Shown piece by piece: positions 26,320 through 35,301 of a stretch of 53,997 bases of DNA; within the stretch, counting starts at the first letter, position 1, and each line of letters begins with the position of its first letter. The translations under genes were made by a program, and so were the position numbers. The notes under the pieces are model-generated. The model was not told the DNA's origin, did no database searches, and saw nothing but the letters and a program-made list of their open reading frames with translations. The DNA comes from an uncultured Bacteroidales bacterium (GTDB taxonomy: Bacteria > Bacteroidota > Bacteroidia > Bacteroidales > Bacteroidaceae). The stretch covers positions 1-53,997 of the forward strand of contig CACYCZ010000084.1 of assembly GCA_902773055.1 (NCBI GenBank), in the 5' to 3' direction.

Positions 26320-26327
26320 CAAATATA
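26320..26327 (-). promoter_or_regulatory. Putative -7 box (TATATTTG) for the candidate small RNA
   Basis: Exact TAnnTTTG match on the minus strand in the 3' untranslated region of the lipoprotein gene, with a TGTTT word about 20 bases upstream as a possible -33 element. Confidence 0.35.
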
Positions 26328-26371
26328 TGCAATCATTGAAACAACACCTTGTATGAAGGCTTGGAGTGTTA

Positions 26372-26872
26372 TTATTTGAAATCCATTTTTTCCTGTAGTC
26401 TGCCGTGGATTTTAAAATTATGCTTGCCCAGTTGGTTAGGGTCATGGTATATAATCCATACGTCGCCGTCGCCTTCCCAATAGGTTATGCCTTCTTCTAC
26501 TCCCAGTTTTTCCAGGCTTCCGTTATGGTAGGCTTCAAAGCCTTCTTCCTTCATATGGTGGCTTGGCTTGTATCCTGTGAAGAGAAGTTTTCCTATGCGA
26601 GTTTCGTGTGTGGTGTTATACTCTTCATCCTTCAGGTAGCGTTTCATGACTTGTGAATGGGGAGGGACGGTGTCTTTGTTTGTTGCCAATGATGTTTCCT
26701 GGTTTTCACCCGTCTGTGCAGGTCTTTCCCACGCTTGTTCAATACTGTCGGCTTCTTCTTCCTCTTCGGTTGAAACAGCGGGTGCAGGATTGTTACGGCA
26801 GCCGGCAAGGAGAATGATGATTAACGCGGCAACAAATCGAACGGCTTTGAAAAAATCTTTCTTTGTATACAT
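26372..26872 (-). CDS. Lipoprotein of unknown function
   Basis: The 166-residue protein has a hydrophobic segment ending in LLAGC (lipobox, Cys25), then an extremely acidic Glu-run linker and a polar stretch to about residue 75. The C-terminal part (about 80-160) is compact and has Trp and Tyr in the segment TYWEGDGDVWIIYHD. I do not recognise the family. It follows the putative porin gene on the same strand with a 45-base gap and is likely co-transcribed, so it may be a partner of the porin at the outer membrane (inference). Confidence 0.7.
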   Translation of the reverse strand: MYTKKDFFKAVRFVAALIIILLAGCRNNPAPAVSTEEEEEADSIEQAWERPAQTGENQETSLATNKDTVPPHSQVMKRYLKDEEYNTTHETRIGKLLFTGYKPSHHMKEEGFEAYHNGSLEKLGVEEGITYWEGDGDVWIIYHDPNQLGKHNFKIHGRLQEKMDFK

Positions 26873-26917
26873 TGTTCTTGTTTTTTTTGTGTTTCCTTGA
26901 TTTGCAGTCTTCTATGC

Positions 26918-29173
26918 TCAGTTGAAGAAGTTCCACGAGAGTCCCAGTTTTATCATGCCCGGGTTTGCCGGATAGTGTGGTGCGCGGAATGATGTGGAAT
27001 GGTCGCTTGAATAGTTGATGTGGCTGTACATGATGTAGAAACGGGTATGTTTGAGGTGGAAATTTGCGTAAACGTCTATGATGGGATAGTTTCCAACCTT
27101 GATTTTCTGGTCTGATGGCTGGTTGGTAAACATACCGATAGCGGGGTCATATGTCGGGGCATAGTAGGATGTGAAGTAGCGCATGTCTCCGCCGAATTCC
27201 ACGCGCAGGACTTTTGCGATTCGGAACAGCAGGTACAGATTGGTATATAGCGAGACATCAGGCAGGGGGAGCTGCTCCTTGTCGCTGGTGCTTTGGTACA
27301 CAACTTCGTTTTCCCAGTTGAGAATGCCCAGGCGGAAATCCTGATTAAGGGCTGCCGTGAAAATCCGGATACTGCCGGACGATTGGTTTACGGCGGTTGA
27401 CATGGTATTGTAAGTGCTCACCTTTGTATAGGCAGAGGCAAAATAAGTGTATTTCCTGATGTTGTATGCGTCAACAGACAGCCGTGTCTTTGTCCGGTTG
27501 CTGCTCAAAGTGGCTCCGATGCGTGTTGTGAACTGGTTGCCTATATCATCGTTGTCCCACCATGCAAATCTTGACTGGAAGTGGCGATAGAAGAAAGTGG
27601 GGCGCCTGTTGACGGCACTGCCACGGAGGTTGAGGCTTACGGTGTCTCCCAGCAACGGGGCACGAAAGTCTGCCGAACCGCTGATATCAAACTCGCCCCA
27701 TGATTTGCCGTCAGATGATGTTTCGCCGCGGAGATCATAGTTGATGTATCTGCCCTGATGGCGCAGCATGGCAATACCCAGCGAGAGTCTGTTTTCACTA
27801 TATGTAGTGCTGGTCAGTGGGGTGACAGGCAATTTGTAACGGTTGAAGTCGTGTTGCAGGTAGAGTCTAAGGCCGGATACGGCCCATTTGTTGAAGCCTT
27901 CGCGCAACTCAATGGCAAACATGTTGCTGACTTGGAGATGGCGTATCTTATCCAGTGTATGATTTGCATCACTGAGATAATAATCGTTTGTAAAGAATGA
28001 AGCCAGATTCTGATTGCCTGTAAAGGTGCGCTGGTTTGCATAGACCTGCAGGGTGTGGATGAAACTTGTTACGGGGATGAAATAGCGTTCCACCTGTGGG
28101 ATGCTGTCGGTGTTTTCATCTGCAGTGTCATTGACTTTGAGAATCTGCCGGTTGGGTTCGGGTGTGCTGTCAGTGCGGGTACTGTCTTCTTGCAGGGGCT
28201 GAGGAGGCGAATCGGCCAGCGGGTGGCGGACAAAGGCGCTGTTGCGTGACAGGCTGTCGGCCAGCAATCTTTTCTCCAAAGCCTTGCCTCTGATAAGTTT
28301 AAGTTTGATGCTGTCGTCAAATGTCAGGTTAGGGTTGCCCTTTATGCGGTAAAATCCAAGACTGTAGCTGTGTGTAATTTCTCCGCCGTTGACATAGAGC
28401 CTGTTCCATACACGGTCCAGATTCGTAGGGATGTCAGGGGTGCTGAAACTTGATGGAAATTTCTCGGGATGGGTAACATAGTCATCATCAACTATACCGC
28501 CGTTTTCAGCCGTCTTCAGGTAATTGGAGAAGATGCGGGCGTGAGCCTGATACTTGTCCTTGATGACGGAACCATATAATGTGGCACCAAATTGGGATGT
28601 GTTCTGATGCGAGTAATAGCCACGGCCGTAGAGGTAGTTCAAATGGAATCCTATACCGGCACTCTTGTCAATATTGATGGCATATTTGGCATGGATATGG
28701 TCTTCACCGTTGTCGCTGCTGGTCGTCTCATGGTAGGTGATGTTGGTAATGGGAGACAGGGTGTTGGTAAAATGGAAGGCCTCAAAGGGCGTGATAAAGA
28801 AATCGTAGGGCTGGGCAAATATGAAGTAGCTGAATGAAGGCCGGTCTGTAAAAATACGTGACTGCCGTGGAGAGCCCATGTTTCCCAATGAGTTATAGCG
28901 TCCTGTAACACCTTCGGTATAGTTCTCTTTGTGAAATTGGTGGGGAAATGTATCTACAGCACATGAGTCGATGTCGTTGAAACGGGAGACGGTCCATGTC
29001 CGGATTCCAACGGGAGCCTCCTTTTTCTTGTCATCGTTTTTTCGGTTGGAAGTGTCATCTGATTTCGACGGCCTACCAAATTCCTCATTGTTTTGAGACA
29101 AAATGCGCTGTGCCTGCATGGTCGGCGCGAAGGCAATGAAGGCCAATGATAATATGCAGAATAATTTACCCAT
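26918..29173 (-). CDS. Putative porin (Bacteroidetes large outer-membrane barrel)
   Basis: The 751-residue protein has a signal peptide (MGKLFCILSLAFIAFAPTMQA). A Lys/Asp-rich linker follows, and then many aromatic beta-strands, ending in a hydrophobic strand with terminal Phe-Asn (LGLSWNFFN), the usual outer-membrane-barrel ending. A Pro/Ser/Thr-rich polar insert sits near residues 330-370. It matches the 'putative porin' family of Bacteroidales. The frame is open to 29242, but the signal peptide starts at ATG 29173, 11 bases after a TAACTTTG box, which fixes the start. The solute is unknown. Confidence 0.85.
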   Translation of the reverse strand: MGKLFCILSLAFIAFAPTMQAQRILSQNNEEFGRPSKSDDTSNRKNDDKKKEAPVGIRTWTVSRFNDIDSCAVDTFPHQFHKENYTEGVTGRYNSLGNMGSPRQSRIFTDRPSFSYFIFAQPYDFFITPFEAFHFTNTLSPITNITYHETTSSDNGEDHIHAKYAINIDKSAGIGFHLNYLYGRGYYSHQNTSQFGATLYGSVIKDKYQAHARIFSNYLKTAENGGIVDDDYVTHPEKFPSSFSTPDIPTNLDRVWNRLYVNGGEITHSYSLGFYRIKGNPNLTFDDSIKLKLIRGKALEKRLLADSLSRNSAFVRHPLADSPPQPLQEDSTRTDSTPEPNRQILKVNDTADENTDSIPQVERYFIPVTSFIHTLQVYANQRTFTGNQNLASFFTNDYYLSDANHTLDKIRHLQVSNMFAIELREGFNKWAVSGLRLYLQHDFNRYKLPVTPLTSTTYSENRLSLGIAMLRHQGRYINYDLRGETSSDGKSWGEFDISGSADFRAPLLGDTVSLNLRGSAVNRRPTFFYRHFQSRFAWWDNDDIGNQFTTRIGATLSSNRTKTRLSVDAYNIRKYTYFASAYTKVSTYNTMSTAVNQSSGSIRIFTAALNQDFRLGILNWENEVVYQSTSDKEQLPLPDVSLYTNLYLLFRIAKVLRVEFGGDMRYFTSYYAPTYDPAIGMFTNQPSDQKIKVGNYPIIDVYANFHLKHTRFYIMYSHINYSSDHSTSFRAPHYPANPGMIKLGLSWNFFN

Positions 29174-29184
29174 ATCTGTGCTTG

Positions 29185-29192
29185 CAAAGTTA
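29185..29192 (-). promoter_or_regulatory. Putative -7 box (TAACTTTG) for the porin-lipoprotein operon
   Basis: Exact consensus on the minus strand, 11 bases before the porin ATG at 29173, so the 5' leader would be very short. Confidence 0.55.
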
Positions 29193-29330
29193 GCAATTAT
29201 TGTTGATATCTGTGAGTCAGAGGCAGGTGAAATAATGTTCATGAATGGCGGGGTGATATAAAAATCCTGTCATCCGAGGGAGATTTTTCTGGCCGGTTTA
29301 AGTTTAGAACTGAGATTTTTTTTGATTATT

Positions 29331-29345
29331 TTAACACGTTTTAAC
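29331..29345. repeat. TTAAC direct repeat, 10-bp period (left of module copy 2)
   Basis: TTAAC at 29331 and 29341. A pair in opposite orientation lies right of the module at 29528/29538. Confidence 0.6.
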
Positions 29346-29382
29346 TTCTTTATATGATGCTTAGGTTTATGTCAAAATTTCT

Positions 29383-29484
29383 CAGGCCTGCGTGTTTTCA
29401 CTGGCAGGCCTGCGCATTGAAACTGGAAGGCCTGCCAGCAAAAACTGTAAGGCCTGCAAAATTTACCCCTTCTTCAAGTGCTTC
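29383..29484 (-). repeat. 22-bp-phased CAGGCCTG module, copy 2 (inverted)
   Basis: On the plus strand the boxes are CAGGCCTG at 29383-29390 and 29405-29412, then AAGGCCTG at 29427-29434 and 29449-29456. All centres are 22 bp apart. The 26-base GAAG...GGTAAATTT block is on the minus strand at 29459-29484, at the same distance from its nearest box as in copy 1. It lies between the divergent porin and GH78 genes, with the conserved block facing the GH78 gene. Confidence 0.9.
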
Positions 29485-29525
29485 TGGCCGTGGTGTCCAC
29501 TCGTGGATTTAATGGAACTCTTTCG

Positions 29526-29542
29526 TGTTAACAAGTGTTAAT
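29526..29542. repeat. GTGTTAA direct repeat, 10-bp period (right of module copy 2)
   Basis: GTGTTAA occurs at 29526 and 29536. With the left pair it brackets a segment of about 212 bp, nearly the size seen for copy 1. Confidence 0.6.
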
Positions 29543-29681
29543 AATGTAGCATCGTCTTTATACCCGAAAGGGTGGTATGCGACCGTTTGTATAAAGGAGT
29601 GTCAGGGCGGAAAATCTGATATAATAACACCATGTTGTTTAAAAACTCCCATATAAAATCTGTGAATAGGTCCAAAAGTGT

Positions 29682-29689
29682 TAAATTTG
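29682..29689 (+). promoter_or_regulatory. Putative -7 box (TAAATTTG) for the alpha-L-rhamnosidase gene
   Basis: Exact consensus 42 bases before the ATG at 29732. Confidence 0.55.
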
Positions 29690-29731
29690 TAAAAATTATA
29701 ATGATAATTTAGCATTTTTTTGTGTTGAGAT

Positions 29732-32700
29732 ATGGGATTTAAGAGAGTTATTGGTCTTGTAATCATTGCAGCAGGCTTGATGTGTTCATACGCCAAGACG
29801 CAGAAAACAAAGTATGTCTATGACTTGAGGACGAATTACGAAGCAGCCCCCCTTTCTGTGGAGCGTGCTCCGGTATTTAGTTGGAAAATGAATGCCGAAG
29901 GTCAATACGGAGCCTCTCAGACGGCATATAGAATAATGGTTTCGTCAAGTGAAGTCCGGCTGGAGAATGGACAATATGTCTATGATTCCGGCAAGACAAA
30001 GGGTTCGTCAAGCATTTGCCACTATTATGCAGGTGAGCCCTTGATGCCGTGTTCCCGATATTTTTGGAAGGTTCAGGTCTGGGATGAGAAAGGGAAGATG
30101 GCAGAGTCTGCGCCGGCCTGGTTTGAAACAGCGCTGATGAATGAAGGATGGAGTGGGGCAGAATGGATCGGCTCGCCGACAGAGGGTCTTTCCAAATATG
30201 CCAGTAACTTGATTTTTGATTTTGACTTGAAGATACCAGAAGGCAGCAATGAGGCATCCTTTATATGGGGAGCATGGGATGTTGCGAATTACTGGGGTAT
30301 CCGTTACAGTCTGACAAAAGTCAAATCTGTTGTTCGTGACAATCGTAACAGGGAAGTGACAAGGCAGAGCATACGCCCGGAGATAATCTTCTATCATACT
30401 TTGGGCGGTAAAATAACTGAAGATGCGCGGGTCGACGTTTCGGCTGTGATTAAGGAAGGGACATATTATGGCACACACCATGTTAAAATGACAAACAGGC
30501 CCGAGGAGTTTACCCGCTATGAAATAACGCTTGAAGTAGACGGACAAAAGGTGAAAGCCTCAGAGAAAACCGACTGCTTCATACTGCACGATGACACCCG
30601 TTGGAAGCAGATGCACAGGTTGCTGGCGATCGGTTATGAACAGCAGGAAAAGTCGGAAATAAGCAATATCCGTATCCGTGACTATAAGCACCATACCCTT
30701 TTCTATCATGATGGGACGGCTCATGTCGGTGACGGTACGACAGCTCCCCGCATCTGGGTGCCCAATGATGACGTGGCGGCGCCGATGTTGCGGAGAGACT
30801 TCACAATCAGCAAGAACATCAGGCAGGCCCGTCTGTATGTGACAGCCAGAGGAATATATGAAATGTCCTTGAACGGCAAGAATATAAGTGAAGATTTCTT
30901 CAACCCGGGATGGACCGACTACAATGTCAGGCTGATGTATAATACATATGACGTAACAGCATTACTGCACCAAGGCCGCAACGTGATAGGGGCTATCCTT
31001 GGCGAAGGCTGGTGGAAGGGTGTGAGATACTACAATCCGAAATGGTATGACTGCTATGGTGCCAGCCTGTCGCTGATGGGAAAACTGGTCATAGAGTACA
31101 CAGATGCTTCCAAGGATGTTATTGTGACAGACGGAGACTGGCTATGCAGCAATGACGGGCCAGTTATGACAAACAGCTTCTTTGATGGCGAAGATGATGA
31201 TGCCCGACGTGAAATGCCCGGCTGGAATACCGCAGACTTCAATGTATCTTCATGGAAGAAGTGTCGTGTCTATGAACCGTTGAATCCGGAAGTAAAGATT
31301 ACTCCCTATATAGGTCAGCCTGTCAGGACAGACACCGTTTGCATAGCCCGGAGCATGACTCATCCCCTCCCGCATACATATATCTATGACATGGGGCAGA
31401 ATCTTGTCGGGATTCCCTGTATATATATAAAAGGTAAACGGGGACAGACTATAACATTAAGATATGCCGAAATGAAATATCCTGATGTTATCCCGACTGA
31501 GCCCGTTGAGCCATATACCATTGAGGAATATAAAGAGAAGAAAGGACAGATATATACGGACAATTATCGTTCAGCCATGTCTACGGACCATTATACGCTT
31601 AAAGGTTCTCCCGAGGGGGAAGTGTTTGAACCTCACTTTACCTGTCATGGCTTCCGCTATATTGAGATTACAGGCATCGATGCAGCCTTGTCTCTGAATG
31701 ACGTTAAAGTCAAAGTGCTGAATTCATTGCAGGATGGAGAGAATTGTATGTATGCAACTTCCAACCAACTGATAAATCAATTGTTCAGCAACATTCAATG
31801 GGGGCAGCGAGGCAATTTTGTCTCCATCCCGACAGACTGTCCACAGCGTGATGAGCGGGCAGGCTGGAGTGGTGATGCTCAAATCTTTTGCCGGACAGCC
31901 ACTTATAACCGTAATGTCAATCCGTTCTATCACCGTTGGATGACGACCGTGAGAGATGACCAGCTTCCGGAAGGCGGATTCAAGGACGTTAATCCGACGA
32001 GTAAAATCTTCGGCAGTGCTTTCGGGTGGGCTGATGTCGGCATAATCCTTCCCTGGCAGGTATATCAGCAATATGGTGACAAGACGATTCTGGAAGAAAA
32101 TTATGAGGCAATGAAGAAATACGTGGCCTATAATGAAAAACGCTCAAATGGTGGCCTTCAGAATTTTGGAGGATATGGCGACTGGGTGGCAGTGCAACCT
32201 ACCCAAAGCGACCTGACCAATACTTGTTTCTCTGCATGGGATGTATGGATAATGCAACATGTTGCCCAAATATTGGGAAAAGCCGAGGATGAAAAACATT
32301 ATGCAGCCTTATTCGATAAGATAAAAAAGATATTTAATGAAAAATATGTAGATTCAGAAGGTTATATAATTTCTCCGATAGGCAGTCCCGTGTCGCTTGA
32401 CCAATATGGCGGTGCATCATCAGAGAAAATAACCGAACCTCGTCGCATTACAACTCAGACAGCCTATGTAGTGCCGCTGATGATGAATATGGTAGATGAA
32501 TCTGTTGCCCATAAGACTGCGGCTCATCTTGCCGAGTTAGTGAAAGAAAACGGATATAAACTGAATACAGGATTTATAGGTACTCCATATATAAATATGG
32601 TATTGTCGGAATACGGACACGATGATGTTGCCTACCGCTTGATTGAGCAACAGGAATATCCGTCATGGCTTTATCCCGTACTTCAGGGAGCCACAACGAT

Positions 32701-33163
32701 GTGGGAACGTTGGAATTCCTATACAATAAAGAATGGATTTGGCCCCGTAAGCATGAATTCGTTTAACCATTATGCCTATGGTGCCGTTCAGGATTGGATG
32801 ATGGCCTATTCTGCAGGTATACAACGTGATGAATCTATGCCTGGTTACCAACATATCCTGCTTCAGCCGAGAGTGGCAGGTAATCTGACCTATGTTCAGG
32901 CAAAATATAATTCAATGTATGGAGAAATATCAAGCACATGGATTACTGACCACGTTGATAATAAAAAAACAGCAGCGGAGGAGAATTTTACATATAAGGT
33001 ACAGATTCCGGCAAATGCAACTGCAACACTGACACTGCCGGCCCCATTAAATAAAATAAAGGTTATTTCAGGCAAGAAAGGCATTGTCAATACAGCCTCC
33101 AAAGAAAATACATCTACAATCAATTTGAGCTCAGGTAACTATATGTTCTATATATTACGATAA
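29732..33163 (+). CDS. Alpha-L-rhamnosidase, GH78 family
   Basis: The 1143-residue exported enzyme removes alpha-linked L-rhamnose from plant glycosides or pectin side chains. A signal peptide covers about residues 1-21. Beta-sandwich domains follow (FSWKMNAEGQYGASQTAYRI; the DUF4982/Bac_rhamnosid N region with MSLNGKNISEDFFNPGWTDY). The (alpha/alpha)6 barrel carries TDCPQRDERAGWSGDAQ, in which the Glu of DERAGW is the general acid, and LPEGGFKDVNP. The C-terminal beta domain is complete. Length is typical for the large Bacteroidetes forms. The next gene, a histidine phosphatase, starts 7 bases after the stop. The rhamnose catabolic operon lies 2 kb further on. Confidence 0.93.
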   Translation: MGFKRVIGLVIIAAGLMCSYAKTQKTKYVYDLRTNYEAAPLSVERAPVFSWKMNAEGQYGASQTAYRIMVSSSEVRLENGQYVYDSGKTKGSSSICHYYAGEPLMPCSRYFWKVQVWDEKGKMAESAPAWFETALMNEGWSGAEWIGSPTEGLSKYASNLIFDFDLKIPEGSNEASFIWGAWDVANYWGIRYSLTKVKSVVRDNRNREVTRQSIRPEIIFYHTLGGKITEDARVDVSAVIKEGTYYGTHHVKMTNRPEEFTRYEITLEVDGQKVKASEKTDCFILHDDTRWKQMHRLLAIGYEQQEKSEISNIRIRDYKHHTLFYHDGTAHVGDGTTAPRIWVPNDDVAAPMLRRDFTISKNIRQARLYVTARGIYEMSLNGKNISEDFFNPGWTDYNVRLMYNTYDVTALLHQGRNVIGAILGEGWWKGVRYYNPKWYDCYGASLSLMGKLVIEYTDASKDVIVTDGDWLCSNDGPVMTNSFFDGEDDDARREMPGWNTADFNVSSWKKCRVYEPLNPEVKITPYIGQPVRTDTVCIARSMTHPLPHTYIYDMGQNLVGIPCIYIKGKRGQTITLRYAEMKYPDVIPTEPVEPYTIEEYKEKKGQIYTDNYRSAMSTDHYTLKGSPEGEVFEPHFTCHGFRYIEITGIDAALSLNDVKVKVLNSLQDGENCMYATSNQLINQLFSNIQWGQRGNFVSIPTDCPQRDERAGWSGDAQIFCRTATYNRNVNPFYHRWMTTVRDDQLPEGGFKDVNPTSKIFGSAFGWADVGIILPWQVYQQYGDKTILEENYEAMKKYVAYNEKRSNGGLQNFGGYGDWVAVQPTQSDLTNTCFSAWDVWIMQHVAQILGKAEDEKHYAALFDKIKKIFNEKYVDSEGYIISPIGSPVSLDQYGGASSEKITEPRRITTQTAYVVPLMMNMVDESVAHKTAAHLAELVKENGYKLNTGFIGTPYINMVLSEYGHDDVAYRLIEQQEYPSWLYPVLQGATTMWERWNSYTIKNGFGPVSMNSFNHYAYGAVQDWMMAYSAGIQRDESMPGYQHILLQPRVAGNLTYVQAKYNSMYGEISSTWITDHVDNKKTAAEENFTYKVQIPANATATLTLPAPLNKIKVISGKKGIVNTASKENTSTINLSSGNYMFYILR

Positions 33164-33170
33164 AAACACA

Positions 33171-34421
33171 ATGAAAAGATTATTTTGCTATAGTTTTTAC
33201 ATATTATTCGTTTGTCAGGCATATGCGCAGTCCAATCATTTGGTGCATGAGTACGGCAATTTGTACAGGCAATATGAATTCCCGCAAATCAAAGATACAC
33301 CGGCTCCGCATGGATTCAAGCCATTTTATATTTCTCATCTTGGACGCCACGGCTCCCGCTATCCTGTGAGTAGGGCGTATGTGTATAATGGGCTGGATAT
33401 ACTGCAGAAGGGCGACAGCCTGGGAATTTTGACAAAAGAAGGGCATGACTTGTTGCAGACTTATCAGAAATTTGACTCTCTCTGCGTAGGGATGTATGGC
33501 ATGCTGTCCGACAAAGGAATTAAAGAACATAAACTGTTGGCTGAGAGAATGTCAAAACGCTTCTTTTCTGTCTTTTCTAATGCCCGACGTTCTCGGATCA
33601 ATGTCAGTTCGACGGATATTCCGCGAGCTATTGTAAGCGGGGCCAACTTTTGCTCAACATTGGCTTCGCATACATCTGATTTGGATTTTAGATTTATCAC
33701 CGGTCCTAAATATACACAACTGATATGCAATGATTCGCATCCTCGAATTATTGCAAACAATAAGGTTGGAGCCAGTTTGTCGGATGCCTATATGGAAAAA
33801 CATTTTCCATATGCCTCTTTTTATGGCAGAATATTTACCGATACGCAAAAAATATATGCACAGCTTAAGACTAAGCGTTTGCTCGTAGAAAGTACTTTTG
33901 CAAACGGTATCGTTGCCGACGCATTGGGCTTTCCTGATATGTTGCGCCAGATGACTCCTGAAGAGTTTAAGGAAGCCTCAATGGCTTATACCAATAAGAT
34001 GTTTTACAATCATTGTAATGGCAAGGTGCCTGGACAATGGCGGAGACATTTTATGGATGAGTTACTCAAAGATGTTATCTCCAAGGCTGATGCAGCATTG
34101 AGTGCCGGCAGTAATGTAGCTGCGGACTTACGCTTTGGCCACGATACAGGCATCATGCCATTTTTCTCTCTGATAGGAATAGAAGCTTTTGAGCGACAAT
34201 GGGATTTCGATGAGGCCTGCTTGTTTTGGAATCCAACGGAAACAATGTGTATGGCTACAAATTTCCAGATGATATTCTATCAGAACAAGCAGCAGGATGT
34301 ACTCGTAAAAATGTTAGTTAATGAGAAAGAAACTTGTTTGCCTCTGCTGAAGCCCTTTGCTGCACCTTATTATAAATGGGATGACTTGAAGGCTTACTTC
34401 TTGAGGCGCTTGGCTGACTAG
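33171..34421 (+). CDS. Histidine acid phosphatase family protein (copy 2)
   Basis: The 416-residue exported protein shares layout with the protein at 16698-17981. It has a signal peptide (about 1-20) and LGRHGSRYP with His60 as phospho-acceptor. The matching middle segments GHDLLQ and GMYGMLSDKGIKEH follow, then His324-Asp325 in RFGHDTGIM. These are the two catalytic elements of AppA-like acid phosphatases. The substrate is not known. It is translationally close to the GH78 gene (7-base gap), which suggests that the enzyme pair strips both rhamnosyl and phosphate groups from the same or co-occurring substrates; that is inference. Confidence 0.87.
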   Translation: MKRLFCYSFYILFVCQAYAQSNHLVHEYGNLYRQYEFPQIKDTPAPHGFKPFYISHLGRHGSRYPVSRAYVYNGLDILQKGDSLGILTKEGHDLLQTYQKFDSLCVGMYGMLSDKGIKEHKLLAERMSKRFFSVFSNARRSRINVSSTDIPRAIVSGANFCSTLASHTSDLDFRFITGPKYTQLICNDSHPRIIANNKVGASLSDAYMEKHFPYASFYGRIFTDTQKIYAQLKTKRLLVESTFANGIVADALGFPDMLRQMTPEEFKEASMAYTNKMFYNHCNGKVPGQWRRHFMDELLKDVISKADAALSAGSNVAADLRFGHDTGIMPFFSLIGIEAFERQWDFDEACLFWNPTETMCMATNFQMIFYQNKQQDVLVKMLVNEKETCLPLLKPFAAPYYKWDDLKAYFLRRLAD

Positions 34422-34456
34422 TTTGTGTGCCCAAGGGAAAGGAAACCTCCTCGTGG

Positions 34457-35185
34457 TCAGATTAACAATGCTATCAGACCGCTAATAGCCATGTAGGTAT
34501 AGCTGATTTTCTTCAACAGGGAAATGGATATTTTCTTGAAGAAAAAAGCTCCGATCCAACTACCGATATAAATTGCAACTAATGCTATCAGCCATGCTTG
34601 GCCCACGGCCATGGTTAAGAAGCCTTTGTCAGCCCTGAATATTGTCATGAATATATTTCCTACAAGAAAATATGCTTGTGCCAAAACCAAATATTCCTCC
34701 TTGCTCTTTGCTGTAGAGAGAAAATATAAGACAGCAGGAGGTCCCTGCATGGCAAAGAAGCCACCCATGGCACCGGAAATAGTGCCGAGGCTTATTTGAT
34801 TTTTTAGAGAAGGTTTTATTTGGATGTGTTCACTGATGAAGAAAAGATACACACTGATTAATATGAGGATAAGCCCTAATACTCGTTTTAGGACAGAATC
34901 ATCAATGATTGCAACATAAGTGATGGCAACATAGGATACGGCGATACAAGTTATAAGTATGGGTATCAGTTTCTCATAAGAAATAAATCTGTGGTATCTG
35001 ATAGTTATGTATAGTGATTGCACGATGGCGAGTAGTCCTGAGAGGGTTGTCGCTTCACCGTAGCTTGGCATGATAAACGGCAATACGGTCATGATAAAAA
35101 TACCGAAGCCAAATCCCGTAATGCGTTGTATTATGCTTGCACCAATACAGAATGTTATCAGAATAAGAATTGTAATTATTGACAC
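34457..35185 (-). CDS. TSUP-family (sulfite exporter TauE/SafE-like) membrane permease
   Basis: The inner-membrane protein of about 242 residues has seven to eight hydrophobic helices. The TSUP hallmark is GFGFGIFIMTVLPFIMPSYGEATTLSGLLA near the N terminus, with the repeated half SGAMGGFFAMQGPPAVLYFLS. Family members move sulfur-containing or carboxylate anions. The frame is open to 35236, but a TAACTTTG promoter box lies at about 35204-35211, downstream of that point. The GTG at about 35185 (VSIITILIL) is therefore the likely start. It stands between the phosphatase and the rha genes without an obvious link to either. Confidence 0.82.
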   Translation of the reverse strand: MSIITILILITFCIGASIIQRITGFGFGIFIMTVLPFIMPSYGEATTLSGLLAIVQSLYITIRYHRFISYEKLIPILITCIAVSYVAITYVAIIDDSVLKRVLGLILILISVYLFFISEHIQIKPSLKNQISLGTISGAMGGFFAMQGPPAVLYFLSTAKSKEEYLVLAQAYFLVGNIFMTIFRADKGFLTMAVGQAWLIALVAIYIGSWIGAFFFKKISISLLKKISYTYMAISGLIALLI

Positions 35186-35203
35186 GTATATTCTTTTGCG
35201 ATG

Positions 35204-35211
35204 CAAAGTTA
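35204..35211 (-). promoter_or_regulatory. Putative -7 box (TAACTTTG) for the TSUP gene
   Basis: Exact consensus on the minus strand about 19 bases before the GTG chosen as start. It lies just past the rha operon terminator, so the permease has its own promoter. Confidence 0.5.
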
Positions 35212-35233
35212 CAAAGAAGTTGTAAAATACAAA

Positions 35234-35278
35234 CAATCAAAAGAGAGCTCAATTACTAATTCAACTCTCTTTTGATTG
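35234..35278 (-). terminator. Terminator of the rhaB-rhaA-rhaD operon
   Basis: CAATCAAAAGAGAG and CTCTCTTTTGATTG form a 14-bp perfect stem around a 17-base centre, 24 bases after the rhaD stop. Confidence 0.7.
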
Positions 35279-35301
35279 GGACGGTTTAGTTGTCTTGTTT
35301 T

